Part shown: positions 47,826 to 60,300 of the stretch, piece by piece
How positions within the stretch are numbered: the first letter of the stretch is position 1
How the letters are laid out: every line of letters starts with the position of its first letter
The notes under the pieces: model-generated
Database searches by the model: none
The model's input: only the letters and a program-made list of their open reading frames with translations
What the model was told of the DNA's origin: nothing
Made by a program: the position numbers and the translations under genes
Origin: Multifurca ochricompacta
Taxonomy: Eukaryota; Basidiomycota; Agaricomycetes; Russulales; Russulaceae
Direction of reading: 5' to 3'
NCBI GenBank assembly: GCA_022496185.1
Contig: WTXG01000017.1
Coordinates: 248,001 to 312,000 of the forward strand
Length of the DNA stretch: 64,000 nt

Positions 47826-48368
47826 TCAAAACTCCGCGACGATGTACTCGGACGGAAAGTAGAGTAATGGTGTCCATGTCTTCCATGAACGTTTCTTCGC
47901 TGTTGCGAGCCAGCCGGAGATGATTTCTTGATGAAAAATGGAGCCAACTTGCCAGCGAGCTCGCTCAGGCTGCTGCTGCTGCCAATCATGGGACACCTTT
48001 GCAGCTTCTTCAATAGCAGATCCAGCTATGCCAAATTCCACGCGAGCCTAGCACATGGCGCGTGGGTAAGAGGCCCTCAGACGTCGGATAGCCTCCGTCC
48101 TGACTTCCAGAATCAAACCAACATCCGAGAAAATCCGGATTATCAAGGTCACGTGATACAAAATAAGTTTGTTGTCAGGGCGGTGCACGCACCATTTTCG
48201 TGCCAATCTGTCCCTTTCCCCTGGACACATACAACCCAAGGGGTTTATCACAGATGGCTCTACTAGCTCGAGTTTGAGTTTATTGAGGGGGTCAACGTTC
48301 CAACGCCAAGTAACAAAGACCACGCCGTGACCGCATGCCGTCCTTGAGGATTTCATTTGAATTGTCAT
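47826..48368 (-). CDS. Possible small gene, unknown
   Basis: A minus-strand frame opens with ATG at 48368 and is open for 106 codons to 48048. A second frame from an AG at about 48048 is open to 47826 and reads EFGIAGSAIEEAAKVSHDW with a balanced composition. A joint intron is possible (for example a GTTTG donor near 48125), but no donor is convincing and no motif is known. Weak candidate. Confidence 0.25.
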
Positions 48369-49037
48369 TTTGGCCTCCTAACTAGATCAAAGAAATTTCC
48401 AGGTCGTGCGTGCGTAAGGCGTGTGGAGGCATCGCCTTCAAACGATGAGGGATGTCGGCGGCGAACATAGCCCTAGAACGTGAGGACGCGTGGTTGCCCT
48501 TTGTAGTTACAAATTAAGCACCCTCGTGCATCAATGCATCGTGCCTCGTTGCACTACACTGCAGAGGACTTAACACGAGGCGACGACTTTCTCATAACAC
48601 CGCATGTATAAGTCCGTCTGTTTAGAGTACTAGGAAAATGCAATCAGGAGATAACTATTAAGCTGTGTTGGCCGCGCTGAAAGGGAACAAGGCATCAGTC
48701 AAAGGTTATCGGCGCCTGATTCAGGAATGCAGAGCGATGGCAGGGACACATTGGGGCGTATGAGGCGTGTTAGGGTATATGGGTCCCTTGATTCACCGCT
48801 TGGCAAAGCGTGGCTGAGTGAATTACTGGCAGGTTTCTACATCAATGTATACTCGTACATGGTTCGAAGTGTGTTGTCGCATATTGTGCAACTGAAGTCA
48901 GTGAGGCATCAGGTTACGGCAGTTTAATGTGGGACTTGAGCTTCACAGCACCGGATATTTGGATGAGGGGGAGTGTATTCGCGTAAGAAACATGAGTGCG
49001 ATGGCATAATGGAATAATGCGGTGATGTTACTTCCAC
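48369..49037. other. Intergenic
   Basis: About 670 bp with only short frames; no feature recognised. Confidence 0.5.
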
Positions 49038-51195
49038 CTAGCGGCCGTAGTCATAGACATGCCTCTGGAACCAGTTCTTCTTGCGTTGCACGGGAGGTGC
49101 AGAAACGGGTCCCTCATTCTTCGCGGTTGTGGGTGGTATTGGCATTGAGACAAGAGGTGGAGCTGACGGTAGGGGATCCGTAGCTATGATCGGCGGGAGC
49201 GATAACGGGGGTATGGAAGGTATGGGTGTAGGGCCACGGAAAATAGTAGGCGCTGTATGTTTTACTGGGGTAACTCGAGGAGTGGAGGCGTGTAAGGGTG
49301 TAGGGTGGTGTGGCGATGCCACAGAGCTTTCTGGCATCTGTCCCCCGACACTTCCCCCGATGCCTCCCACTCTAGGAGGGGTAGTGTTCTGCGCCTGTGT
49401 GGCTGATTGTGTAGTTTCAGCAGGCCTCTGTGGCTTGGCTCCTTGTTCCTTTTGAGGATCCGGTGCTTTTGGAACCTGTGCGCGAGGGTTATCAGGTTTT
49501 GGATTCCCAGTACTTGCACCTTCACTTGTTGTGCTGAGAGGGCCTGTAAGAGCGCTATCGGAGCTTGCATAGGATGCGGGTCTGGTGGATAGTCGCTTTC
49601 TCTGAGACCGATCCCGCTGTCGGCAGGGCGTAGGTAGCGTTTTGTCGTGGCCACTCTCACACCTTGGGATGCTGCGGGGTTACGAGCTGCCGCGTCGAGC
49701 AATTTGGTTGAGGGAGTAGTAGGCGAGGCGGTGACGACACTTGGGGAGCAGGGATCCCGGCTTGCATAGCGCGTGCCGGACTTTCCAGATATTGTTGTGG
49801 GCTGCCTTCTCTCTGAGTAATATCTAGGCTTATCTTTCTCGTCTCCACGCTCCTCTAGAGAACGAAGCGGTTTCTGGGACAGACAGATCAAGGTGTGAGT
49901 CCAGTGCCTGAAACGATACGACTTAGGGCGCACCCAATCCTGCGTAGGCCCCAGCCTTGACTGTTTAGCTCGAATCAGGAGATCCACCTCACGGACTCTT
50001 ATCGCCGAATGGACCAAAGCACGCCAATCTTTAAATGTGGTCTCAACAATTTCACTGTCCTCAACCGAATAACGGGCATCGGATAACCCGTTGGAGCCTT
50101 GAGATGAATTGGTATTGGTAACAGAAGGTCGGTGCCAGAAATCGTGCTCTTTCCCAATGTCGCGACCGATGTGGTCTTCTGAAACCAAAATCCCGCAGAT
50201 ATCTAACAACAATGTGGGTCAGCGAATAGGAAAAAACTGGGGAGAGAAAAACCATTCACCCTTCAGGATGACCGTTTCATAAGGTTTCCACATGTTGCCA
50301 AATGTGCGGGGTCTAGTGACATCAAGGTAAAGTCGACAGGGTTTGTCCATAAGTACGTAAATCGTACTACCTGCGGGCACAAGACCGTGGGCAAAATCCT
50401 TTAATGGGTCCTTTTGATACAGGCGGCCATATCCCGAAGGGTCACCTGGAAGCTGAAGGTAGAAATGTGGATTCTGTTTAACGTAATTCGCCGGTCATCT
50501 TTGTAGCGGCTGAAAATCCATAAGATTTCTTCGCAGGTTGCAGAATCATCAACTTCCTCTGCAGATGTTCTCTAAGCAATCGAAAATGTTGAAGAACAAG
50601 GTGATACGAACGATGGACAACTAATGAATCATCACGTTCGTGCGGTGAGTTGAGGAGAACAAAATTTACTTGTTTGCGGTTTCCGCCGACGGGCTGATGC
50701 TTTACTATGAGCGCTTTGAAGTTTCTGCATAATGAACGCTTACATTGAAACTGACTTTCGCCTTTATCCTCGCGAGCCCTTCCATGGCAGCTTTATCCTT
50801 TGCACGTGCGTCATTTAACGCGCTGCTGGCGTTGAGAAACTTTGCCCAGCTGCCCGGCGCAGACATGACATATTGCTCTAATGCGTCTTGGAACGACTTG
50901 AATGCGGAATCAGCTTTGGAAGACACCTTTTTCCCAGCGTTCGTCGCAGAAAGCAACGCAGCATCCGCGAGTTGTAAAACACTTTAATGGGTTGAGTACA
51001 CTGACTTCCCAGAGGAGGATTAAACTAGTCTTACTTTTGAATATATTTGTCCTGAGAACTTGTGTGAGGGCACGTCTCAACTAGAAGGCGACAGAGCTTA
51101 ATAACAATGGTTGATTGCCCTCTGTAGGCTCGGCCAATGTTCTTGATCTGCTTGCGGAAGAGCAAAGGGTCGTAGAGAGCACTACTAACTGGCAT
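49038..51195 (-). CDS. Unrecognised protein with helical N-terminus and Pro-rich tail
   Basis: Probable gene of about 690 aa. Exon 1 51035-51195 (ATG at 51195, preceded by an in-frame stop), exon 2 50744-50981, exon 3 about 50260-50699, exon 4 49038-50202. N-terminus is helical (GRAYRGQSTIVIKLCRLLVE, SFKSFQ-like repeats and APGSWAKFLNASSALNDARA). The middle reads YKDDRRITL, NPHFYLQLPGDPSGYGRLYQ, VPAGSTIYVLMDKPCRLYLD and FGNMWKPYETVILK. The last 300 residues are Pro/Ser/Thr-rich, ending KKNWFQRHVYDYGR. Three single-base slips (near 50560, 50477 and 49605) break the frame although the flanking translations stay protein-like and stop-free. No family recognised; not a typical enzyme. It lies head-to-head with the gene at 52391. 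Confidence 0.55.
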
Positions 51196-52390
51196 AATAG
51201 AACAAGTGACCGTTTACAATCGAGACAGACGGACATTGATAAATACGTCAAGAATGGGCATGGGGATGGCGGAAATCGGAACTCACCAAGAACCCTTACC
51301 CCAGGATTTCAAGAATTTGGTTAAGTGAAGTTTATTAACGAGTCGAGAATACTTGCATCACTGCTGCCAGTGTAGGACAGGGACAGGAATTAACTGGTCC
51401 CAGGCACCGGGTCACCCCGAACACTACTACTCCGCGGCCTCACGGCAATCACAACCACAGTGCAGCATCGTGTTGATGGTGCTATCCTAACTTCCGCCAT
51501 TCTTTTACCTGAGATAGGCAACACCCACCCATAGCGCTGAGCGTGCGCCACGCCATGCAGCCTCCGCACGTCCGTCCATAAGATCTCTTTATGTCACTGG
51601 CTAATGCCAATCTGTGTATCAACAACGCTCGCCTCTCCGTTGCCCTACTCGCTGGGAACTTGTTTCCTGTGATGACTTTACAAAGGAATTTGGGTGCGGG
51701 GCTTGCACTGAACAGATTATAGTTACACGTTGTAGCCGAACTAATGACAAAAGTAAAGTATGACGGCAACAATGCCTCGAGGTATTGATTCTGAAGTACA
51801 ATCGTGATCACCTGAACACCACATTGCAGACTGCCTCACACTTCTAGAGTTTCCATGGGTGGCTTCGGCGATTCACCATGACATGGGCGTATCACTTGCA
51901 TCACCTGAGAATATCGATTCGACGCGCCTGTGGCCTCTTCAGGCGTATGGCCCTGCCAAAATGCTGAAAAAATAATGAATCACGGATATATATGCCGCGA
52001 GTATCTCGGAACAAGGGCGGGCTCGGAATTTTGAGGTTGGGGAGACTCGAGGCTGTCCTGCCCCCTTCAGCGTTTCCTACAATCGCGGCACTCCTGTAGA
52101 AAACGTGGCGCGTGAAGGATACAAGAAAGTACAGAGGACTATCATTGTTCCTAACTCAGACAGATACCGTTACTCTTTGAAGCACTATCACAGCATTCCG
52201 CTGAGTCTGCGGTTCGTTTAGATCAACTTCACCGCATCACGAATTCACCATGATAAAAGCCAGTATACGCCTTCAAATCCTCAGCACCTCGTAACTCCCA
52301 TTGATTCTTGTGGATGTCTGATCATTCATTTCGCCCATTGGCTCACCAGGCTCCCTTAGCCTCGCCTCCTCTCCGAACACCGCCAGCGAC
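51196..52390. other. Divergent spacer
   Basis: 1.2 kb between two divergent unrecognised genes; contains both promoters presumably. A pyrimidine-rich leader precedes 52391. No gene or clear element. Confidence 0.5.
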
Positions 52391-54520
52391 ATGTCTTCGT
52401 CTTTGCTCGTGAACCTCACCAGGCTCGCTAATGAGGGTTATCCCGCAACAGAAGTCATCAAGTACCTGATTGATGTCGTTGGCCACGATGTTGTATCCTT
52501 CAGGCGCAATACACAGGTGTCATACATGCTCGTTGACCGAGCGCGTGAAATATGTGACGCTATCAATGGCCATATCCGGAGAGCAGAAAGTGGAAATGAT
52601 TGGGCCAGCTTCGAAAAATTCACCAACGCAATTGACCCTATAGAAGAGTGAGGCACATAGACCTCCCTCCACATTTTGCGAGTTTGGCTGACGTCACTAC
52701 GCGTCCAGTGCCTTATTCAAGCTGGTTGCTTTCACCGAGGACGAGAAGGCTCTCTACCTCGCTGGTAAAACTTCCGTCGAAGATTGCATAACTTCCACGG
52801 AGCATTGGGCAACAAACCGGGAGGAAATCTGGAAGGCGTTGAATGTCTTGGAGACGAAGACGAAACTTACGGTATAGTAGTCCCAAAGTGCATCCAACAC
52901 TTGACTTATACATTTTTGCAGGATTTGTTCTCCGAGGCGGACGTCTCTTCGCGCGAAGCGGACCGTTTGGAAGCTCAAAACTACGACGATAAGACATTTT
53001 TCGGAGAAGTGGTCGAAGATATCAAAGACGGTCTCTCGACTCTCAGGAGGTATACTCTCAATACTGGCGCTGTCGAAATCGGTCTTACATTTTACCAGGG
53101 TCCCACCTGCAATCCAGAACGTGAGAACGAATTTCGACCAGTTGCTTACCAAATTAGCTACGGGATCCATTCTACCAGTACGTCTTTCCCCATCTTTGCA
53201 TTCCGCTCTTCTGACACAATCATGTAGTGGCTCACGGTGTACGCAGTGAAAACGGGTCTGCTCGTGCAGGGTATGGTGAACATGACTCTGAGGTCGGGAC
53301 CTATCGATGCTGCGACTCGAAATCACCTTAGGTCGAAGCTTGTCTGGGAGGCTGCAGACGAGTAAGTTCGATTTTTCAGTTAGCTTGCGAATATCAAGAG
53401 CTGATTGTTCTCGAGGTTGTTGGAGCTTCTGAATGCAACGACCGGCGACGGAAAAGGATCAACTGACCAAGTCCGCCTAAAGTATGAAGCGTTTTTGAGA
53501 ACACTTCGCGTAAGGCCCATCTTTTCGGGGAAGAGTCGTATAGTCTGACTGCACAATCACAGAACACTAAAGAATTGGCGCTCCCGAAGTCATACATAGA
53601 ACTTATAAAGCAGGCAGGAAGAGTCAGACGACCATTCCATTCCCAGGCTGTCGCACTTATTTCACTCTGCCGCACTCTGGTTACTGAGTTTGGCAAAGAG
53701 AAGAACCATACGGCCGAGAATGCCCTGTTCCTTGAAGAGTTCGTGATCTTCGATTCGCCACCGTTTGGCCTGGTTTGCTGATGCGTGCCTGTTACTACCA
53801 GCGCTTGCGATGAACACTCAAGAGTTTGAAGGAAGCTGCTGCGGCAGTCACAGAGTTGAGAACAGTCGATACTGAGAATCTCGAAGAGCATGCCGCCTAT
53901 AAGGCCCTTGTAGTGGCGCAGAACCGGATCAAGATCTGCTTCAGCGCTTTCGGCGTACGTTAATTTCGTACATGCGAAGTGCCATTTGATAATTGCTAAT
54001 GGCCCCATAGCTTGAAGATGATTGGAGCGCGAAAGAGCTCTTACTATCCGATGCGGTGACTAAAGACAAGGAACGCATGGATGAGCTCAATAAAGCGCTT
54101 AGAACTGTAAGCAACGGCCTATCCCTTTGCATGAGTGTGTCTCATGACGAAAATACAGCGACCTCCTCTTACGACCCAAGAACGGGCTGCACAAGCCAAG
54201 GTGACCGTTGCAGTGTATGAAAAGACGACTCCAGAACCCCAAGCTGTCCATGAAGTCACGTGTAAGTCCAACATATTTGTCTCGACGTTCGACAGAGTTG
54301 ATAATAAATAATACACTGCGCAGTCGACGTTGAGAGCTCTGCCCGTTTAAGCGCTGTGCGCTGGACTGTAGCAGGAGGTCTTCCCAAACAGCTAGCCCGG
54401 CGTGCCCGCCAGGAAGGCGAATTCCTGTTTGGCCCTGAGGATGAGCACCGTGATTTGCACACTGCTCTTTCCGCGCTCATCGATTCCAGCAATAAATGCA
54501 AGCTCAAGCTCATTGTATGA
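52391..54520 (+). CDS. Unrecognised 540-aa helical protein
   Basis: Ten exons join into one uninterrupted frame: 52391-52647, 52709-52871, 52922-53177, 53247-53361, 53416-53509, 53563-53772, 53823-53954, 54011-54106, 54159-54261, 54324-54520. Introns are 50-69 nt. The ATG at 52391 follows a pyrimidine-rich leader. The protein is almost entirely predicted helix with scattered charged residues. The N-terminus (VVSFRRNTQVSYMLVDRARE) resembles the four-helix-bundle style of regulatory domains in a general way only. Near residues 190-230 there is a less helical stretch (EIGLTFYQGPTCNPERENEF). The C-terminus is EFLFGPEDEHRDLHTALSAL followed by a Lys-rich end. No signal peptide or TM segment. I do not recognise the family. 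Perfect frame and splice sites make it a confident gene without a function. Confidence 0.8.
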
Positions 54521-55476
54521 TTTTTCGGTGGATCATTGTCTCATCGTTTACATTCATCTCACATTTCGCCATGTACGTCATACTTCGATATACCAGTATA
54601 CCACATATCTGTACTTCAATCCTACATGTAATATACATACCACAACCATTTCCCCTCCGAAAAATTTATTGTAGCGCTAGCGTGTGGGTCAGTGGTTGCT
54701 CCAATGCTCCAGCTTGGCAAGGCGCACTTGTTAATCACGTGGTGTATGACGGCATTCTGCACAAGTCTCATCTCATCATCCCCTCGGCCGTCCTCCCCAC
54801 TGTTCTATAGCTTAGCTCAATAATGGTAGGTACGGGAAGCCACTCGCAGAGGCGGAATAGTTTCAGGGAACTTTTCTGTCTTCTTGTAGAGAAAGCTTCA
54901 ACAACCACAGACAAACCCCGTCATCGTTGGGACCCTGAGTCAACAGCACGTTCACTCTTGAACTGGCACTTCCCGACCGTTCTCGTATCGATTTATCTTG
55001 GCTACACTGGTCCCTGTCAAGCCGCTATGTCATAAGACTACAAATACTGATACGAGACCCGAGAAACGCAAAGCAGGGGTAGCGCCACAGTACAACGCGA
55101 CGCACGTCGCAGCAGGACCGAGGAACACGATAAACATAAGAGAATATAGATACTCAACCGTGTCTTAATTTTGAGCATGGCCGCCTTACTGCAAGGATTG
55201 TTCCTTGCACCCCTTCTTCTGACTCCAGAAGCATCTCCTTTACAATCCAAGAAAATGGCTTTCCTATCCTCCCCAGTCGTCAAGAAGGTCTTTAGCACAC
55301 AAAGATAAAAGAGAAAGAGAGAAATGCCGTTTGGTTTCTGCTTCTGTTGGCTCACTGGCTGGTCTACTACAAACAGTGAATGTACCCTTATATACTTGTA
55401 GAGAGATTTAGAGGTGAAGACGAAGATGTGCCTGTAAAGACAGGGAGGAGGCGGAGAAGGTGGCGGAAACTGGTTG
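54521..55476. other. Intergenic, possibly retroelement flank
   Basis: About 950 bp. A minus-strand frame at 55038-55517 is open for 159 codons but has biased composition and no motif. It adjoins the gag relic and could be degenerate retroelement sequence; no long terminal repeat was identified. Confidence 0.35.
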
Positions 55477-56770
55477 TTAAGGAATAGACGGCAGGCGGCC
55501 CGGGATGTGCACTCCAAATGTGGTCTTCATCTTCTGCGCCACGAGCGTCGCAATCTCGGCCTTTTTGTCTTTGGGGGCGGTTTGTGTGGTTTCAGGAACT
55601 GTCGACGTTTTTGGTCTTTCACTGCGGGGATTGCTTCGTCTGTGGCCGCGATAGCGATGCGCGGTTTCTTGTCGGGACGATTTCGTGTTATGTGACCCTT
55701 TTTGCGGCAGTTGAAGCACAGGCCCTCGCATCGACATCGCTCCTTTTCTTCTTCAGTCGTTGTCCGTCGTATGATGTCGAATTCCATGGCGTTTGTGTGC
55801 CTCGCTGTTGTACTCATCGGGTGCTTTGGTCGTTTACTTGTGGGTTTTTGTCCTGTGCGTCGCCAAAAGGGTTCGTCACGACGCATGCGTCCTCCGTAGA
55901 TCCCCTGGATCACAATGTATTTTCGGTTTAAGCTGCGTGAATCCATTTTTTACAGGGTGGAAGGTCGGTGACGTGCCACGCATTCGGCAGCGAGTTGTCC
56001 TTGTAGACCCCGGGCGAAGATTCGAAGTGTACTGGTGTCGTCGGGATGTAGTGCAGTTCTGCGTACGAAAATGTTGAAATCCGAGATATTCTCGTCTATC
56101 CTTCTGTCGCCCATCTTTAACCTTCGTAGATCGTCGTAGGCTCGTTCTCGCGTTGCAAAGTCGAAAAAAGCTTGAATCGTTCTTCCACGTATTGCCAGGT
56201 GTTTAGGCTATAAGGTAAACGCTCTGTTCCGTTGTCTACTTCATCCAAGAAATTAATGATGACCATCTGGAAGGATTGAACCTGTGGCCCTTCCATCTGC
56301 TGTAGGAAGTAGTGAGCCTTGTTGGGCCGTAGGCTATTTCTGCTTGGTTGTTGATACTCATAAATTGTTTGAAGACCATAAAGAAATGTGATGAGACTGA
56401 TCGGTCCCCTTTAAATAGTATTGGCAGGGTCCCTTCGAGTCGTTCGTACTTGGTAGCGCTCGGTACTGTCGAATTACTTATCGGTGGGGTAACTTGTGAG
56501 ACTCCATTTAATGAAGAATTTAATAGAGCAGTGAGATCGATGCCTGGGACAGGGTTCTGTGGGAGTCCTAACTCTGGTCGAGCGACTCGAATGGCTTGGA
56601 AAGATTTAAAGGCAGTGAAATATGCAATCTCGAACCAGAAGCCGTATTCTTCTTCAACAGGGATTCTAACGTTGTTGACATTGGCGTAGTAGCCATTCCA
56701 TGGACGTTGTCGGTATCTTGATCCAGCCAGTCCACTCCAGGTCGGCTGAGCGCGGGAACACCGTCCCACG
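55477..56770 (-). pseudogene. Ty3/Gypsy-type retrotransposon gag, broken
   Basis: Minus-strand segments in order resemble the capsid and nucleocapsid of fungal Gypsy elements: LPILFKGDRSVSSHFFMVFK at about 56370-56430, then EVDNGTERLPYSLNTWQYVE near 56190-56250, then ERAYDDLRRLKMGDRRIDE and FNIFVRRTALHPDD near 56030-56150. A CCHC-like knuckle, CFNCRKKGHITRNR, lies near 55680-55720. Several frameshifts separate the parts. The fourth zinc ligand of the knuckle is Arg instead of Cys. No protease, reverse transcriptase, RNase H or integrase follows, and no LTRs were found. It is a dead, truncated copy. Confidence 0.7.
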
Positions 56771-57353
56771 TCCTAGGCTTTAGTGTAAACGGAAGTAATG
56801 TTTTCCTGAGGAGCTCATCTGTGGGGGTTTGGTTAGTTTCGAGATGTAACCGGTCGATTCTGTTACGATATGTCCAGTGTCATGTGATCTTGTGTACCAC
56901 CTTTTTTCTTCCAGTCTCTTTGACCACCCACCAGGCAACGTTCTCAACGCCTTAACAACTACCCAACATCATCCTTGGAGATCTCTCAGGAAGGTTCTAG
57001 TTGGGTACGATGTCATCGGTAGCTTTGTATATTTAACCAGGTCCCAAAGAACCGTATACTCTAAGGCAGAGTTACCGCATTCCTGAGTCGTGTGCCGCAA
57101 ATTGGAGTGTGTCATTCCCATCGCGCTATTATATAATACCACGTGGTAACAACCACGAAGGGGGGGTTGAACATATGAAATATTACATAATTAAGAAGTG
57201 TGGGTGGGAGAGCTCGCGACGATTGGGCTGGCCATGGCCATTTGCCATTTAGACCCATCGGACGAGTCATTGTACGCGCACTTTCTTCTTTGTTCTCATT
57301 ACGAGTCACTCTCGTGAAGGTGGCTTTTATTCATTCACTCCCTTTCTTTAACC
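56771..57353. other. Intergenic before TPR gene
   Basis: 580 bp between the gag relic and the nucleoporin gene. No gene. A pyrimidine-rich stretch directly before 57354 (CATTCACTCCCTTTCTTTAACC) is the likely leader. Confidence 0.5.
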
Positions 57354-60300
57354 ATGTCCATGAGAACGCGTAGAAAAAGCAGGGCGGAGGCCGCGGCTGC
57401 TGCTGCCGCTGAACATGATGTTGACCGGGTTGGCTCCGTTGCACCCAGTGAGGGTACAGTAGGCCTGTCAAAGGTCGACTTCTATGTGTCAATCCCAGAT
57501 GACCTTGACCTCGACTGTCTCTCGAGGGCCCTCCCCGGTGTTTCTTTTGAAGCACCGTCCCAAGACACGGTTTTGTCGCTTTACCGACTCGTTGCCTCTC
57601 AAGCAATTGATTTAGAAGGCGCCCTTCGCGACTTGGAGGAGTCGCGAGCTGACAATGAAAGGAAGGACGTTGAACTCGACCAGGCTTTACAAGACCGCGA
57701 ATCTTCCGTTTCGTCTCTAGAATCCCAGGTCAAGGCTTTCCAAGACGAACTCGCAAAGGTGAAACAGGAGCGTGACACGCTTGGTGAGTGTCGTGCCTCG
57801 TGTCATTCCTGTCGACCCGTATTCACCCTTTTGTCCCTTTGCCAAATTTTACCCCACTTTCATCCTATTTAGTCACATCTAAAAGCAATTTGGAGTCACA
57901 AATTTCCACCTTGAGCAGCTCACATTCCACCTCATCCACAGAGCTAGACTCTTTCAAGCATAGGGTCGAAGACATCGACCGGGAAAAACGCGATCTTCTT
58001 GGTGTTGTTAGTAGGCTCAAGGAGGATAGCACTCAGCGAGATGGTGTGTGCTCTTTTCTTTTACCTGTCACGTACATGCGCCGATTGAGTATTACTAGAG
58101 GAAATTCAGACTCTTCGCACAAGTCTCAAGCAGGCTAGGCAGGACCAACAGTCCCTGGAGACTCAACTTCGAGAACTTCGCTCTGCCGAATCTTCTACGA
58201 AAGTACGTTCGTTCTATCATATTCTACTCGACATGGGTTGAATCCGCGCCTAGTTCAAGCTGGACTCCCTCACACAACAACTTCAACTTGCCAAGGATGA
58301 GGCAGACCGGGCCTCCAAGGAACTCACCAAAAAATCTGAAGATTTTGCCAAGTACCGCCACGAGAAGCAAGCCGCTCTTGCTCAGTTGCAGTCCGCACAT
58401 GATGCACTCCAAGAGGGTCACGCTTCAACGGAAGGGACGCTGAAAGCTCTTCGTAATGCACACAACGCGCAGTCTCAACAACTTGCGCAATCACTTGCTC
58501 GTGTGCAAGACCTGAGCGGGCGAATTGCTGAGCAGGACGCAACGTACGCCAGCGAGGTCGCAGGATTAAGGCGGCTAATTGAGATGGTGGAAGCTCGCGA
58601 GGCACAGTCCAAGGCAATTGTTGAAAATGTCGAGCAGGAGTGGGAAACCGTCAATGAGCGCGCAGACCGTCGCGAAGCTGCGTTGCGTGAGCAAGTCGAG
58701 CGCGAGCGTGAGCGCACAGAGGTTGCCGAAGCGCGCATCGAGGAACTGGAGCGCGTGCTAGATAAAGTTAACCGGGGCGACTTCCCCGTTCCCGCGCCTG
58801 GCTCGTCCGCACCTTCAACTCCTGCGAGAGGTTCTAATTCTACGGACGTCCTTACGCAAGTTATCATGGGTCTCAGCCCAACAGTGGCAATAGCAAGCCG
58901 GGCGCAGCGGAGCGGGAAGACCTTCACTGAGGTATATGCGGACTACGTTCATCTTCAGGACGAATATGCGAAGAAGTGCGCGGAGTATGACCGCATGGAA
59001 CGTACGCTTTCACAGGTTTTGGCGCAGATTGAAGAACGTGTATGTTTCTTTCTTGCCACGTAGATTGGCTTTTGTTCTTACTTCTCAAGGCGCCTATACT
59101 TTCCCAACAACGCGCCGAGTACGAGCGTCTGCAGTCTGAGGCAGCACAACTTGCATCTCAGCTCGCAGATGCTCTTGCGGAACGCGATTCTAGTGTTTCC
59201 ATGTCTGCAGATGTCTCACAGCGCCTCGCGAAGACGAATCGTGAGAACGAGTCGCTTCAGAAACAGTTGAACGACCTCGGACGGCAAATACAGGCCTTGC
59301 TGAAAGAGATTGCCCGACGGCAGGATCCGACGATTCCCTCAGACGAGGAGCTAGAGGCTGATGAAAGCACTGCGCCAGCTGACAATATTGATGAAGTTAT
59401 CACTAATCACCTTGTACTCTTCCGGAGCATCCCTGCGCTGCAGGCACAGAACCAGAAGCTTCTTGGCATCGTTCGTGAGATGGGGGCCAAGATGGAGGCC
59501 GAGGAACGCGAGTACCGCGAGGCGCTTGAGAAAGAGCAAGGCGAGGCGGTGCGCGAAGCACATGAAGCCATCACTGCGTTACAAGAACAGCTCGAGTCAC
59601 AACGTCGTGTCCACGACGTCAAGAAACAATCGTTTGTCAAAGAACGCGACTCACTTAAGGTGCTACTCGCGCGAGCAGAGCGTGGCAACAGCGGAAAAGA
59701 TTCGCACGGGCCAGCAAATGGCGCTGTGGCCGATTCAGATCTCGCGACGGAGCTCGCAGAAATACAACAGCAGTTCGATGCTTATCGTGCTGAGATGGGT
59801 ATCGACTCTGTGCGCCTTCGGGAGGATGCCGTTGTCGCACAACGCGAAGTTGCTCAGCTTACCGCCCAGGTTGCCAAAGCCAACGCGAAACTCGAAATTG
59901 CCGGCGGTATGTCACGCGAGATCTCTGTAGGTGGCACGTTCTTTGACAGACCGCACAGATCGCTTCAAGATGATACAAGAGCAACAAACGCTTACTCTGC
60001 GTGATCTGGATGACCTCACGAGGCGCAACCGTGACCTATATGAGCGCTTCACTGCGTGGATATTGAATGTAATCGCGTCACAGAGGACCTTGTCGCCGCA
60101 AATGGAAAGATGGATCAGCTGCGTAACGAGTGCGCGAACCTCAGGGCCGAGAAGAAGATCTGGGAGGTGAGCGTTGTGTTGCCTCTGCTTTGGAGGTCCA
60201 GCGAAGTGTTAACCTGGTTCAGAGCGTGGAGAACCGTCTCGTCGAAGAGAACAAAGCGCTGTCTATAGAGCGTTCCCACTTGTCGGACCTCATGGCGAAT

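Noticed and set aside
58475..58927. 150-codon Ser/Arg-rich frame antisense to TPR
   Set aside because: Shadow frame of the Glu/Ala/Arg-rich coiled-coil codons on the plus strand.
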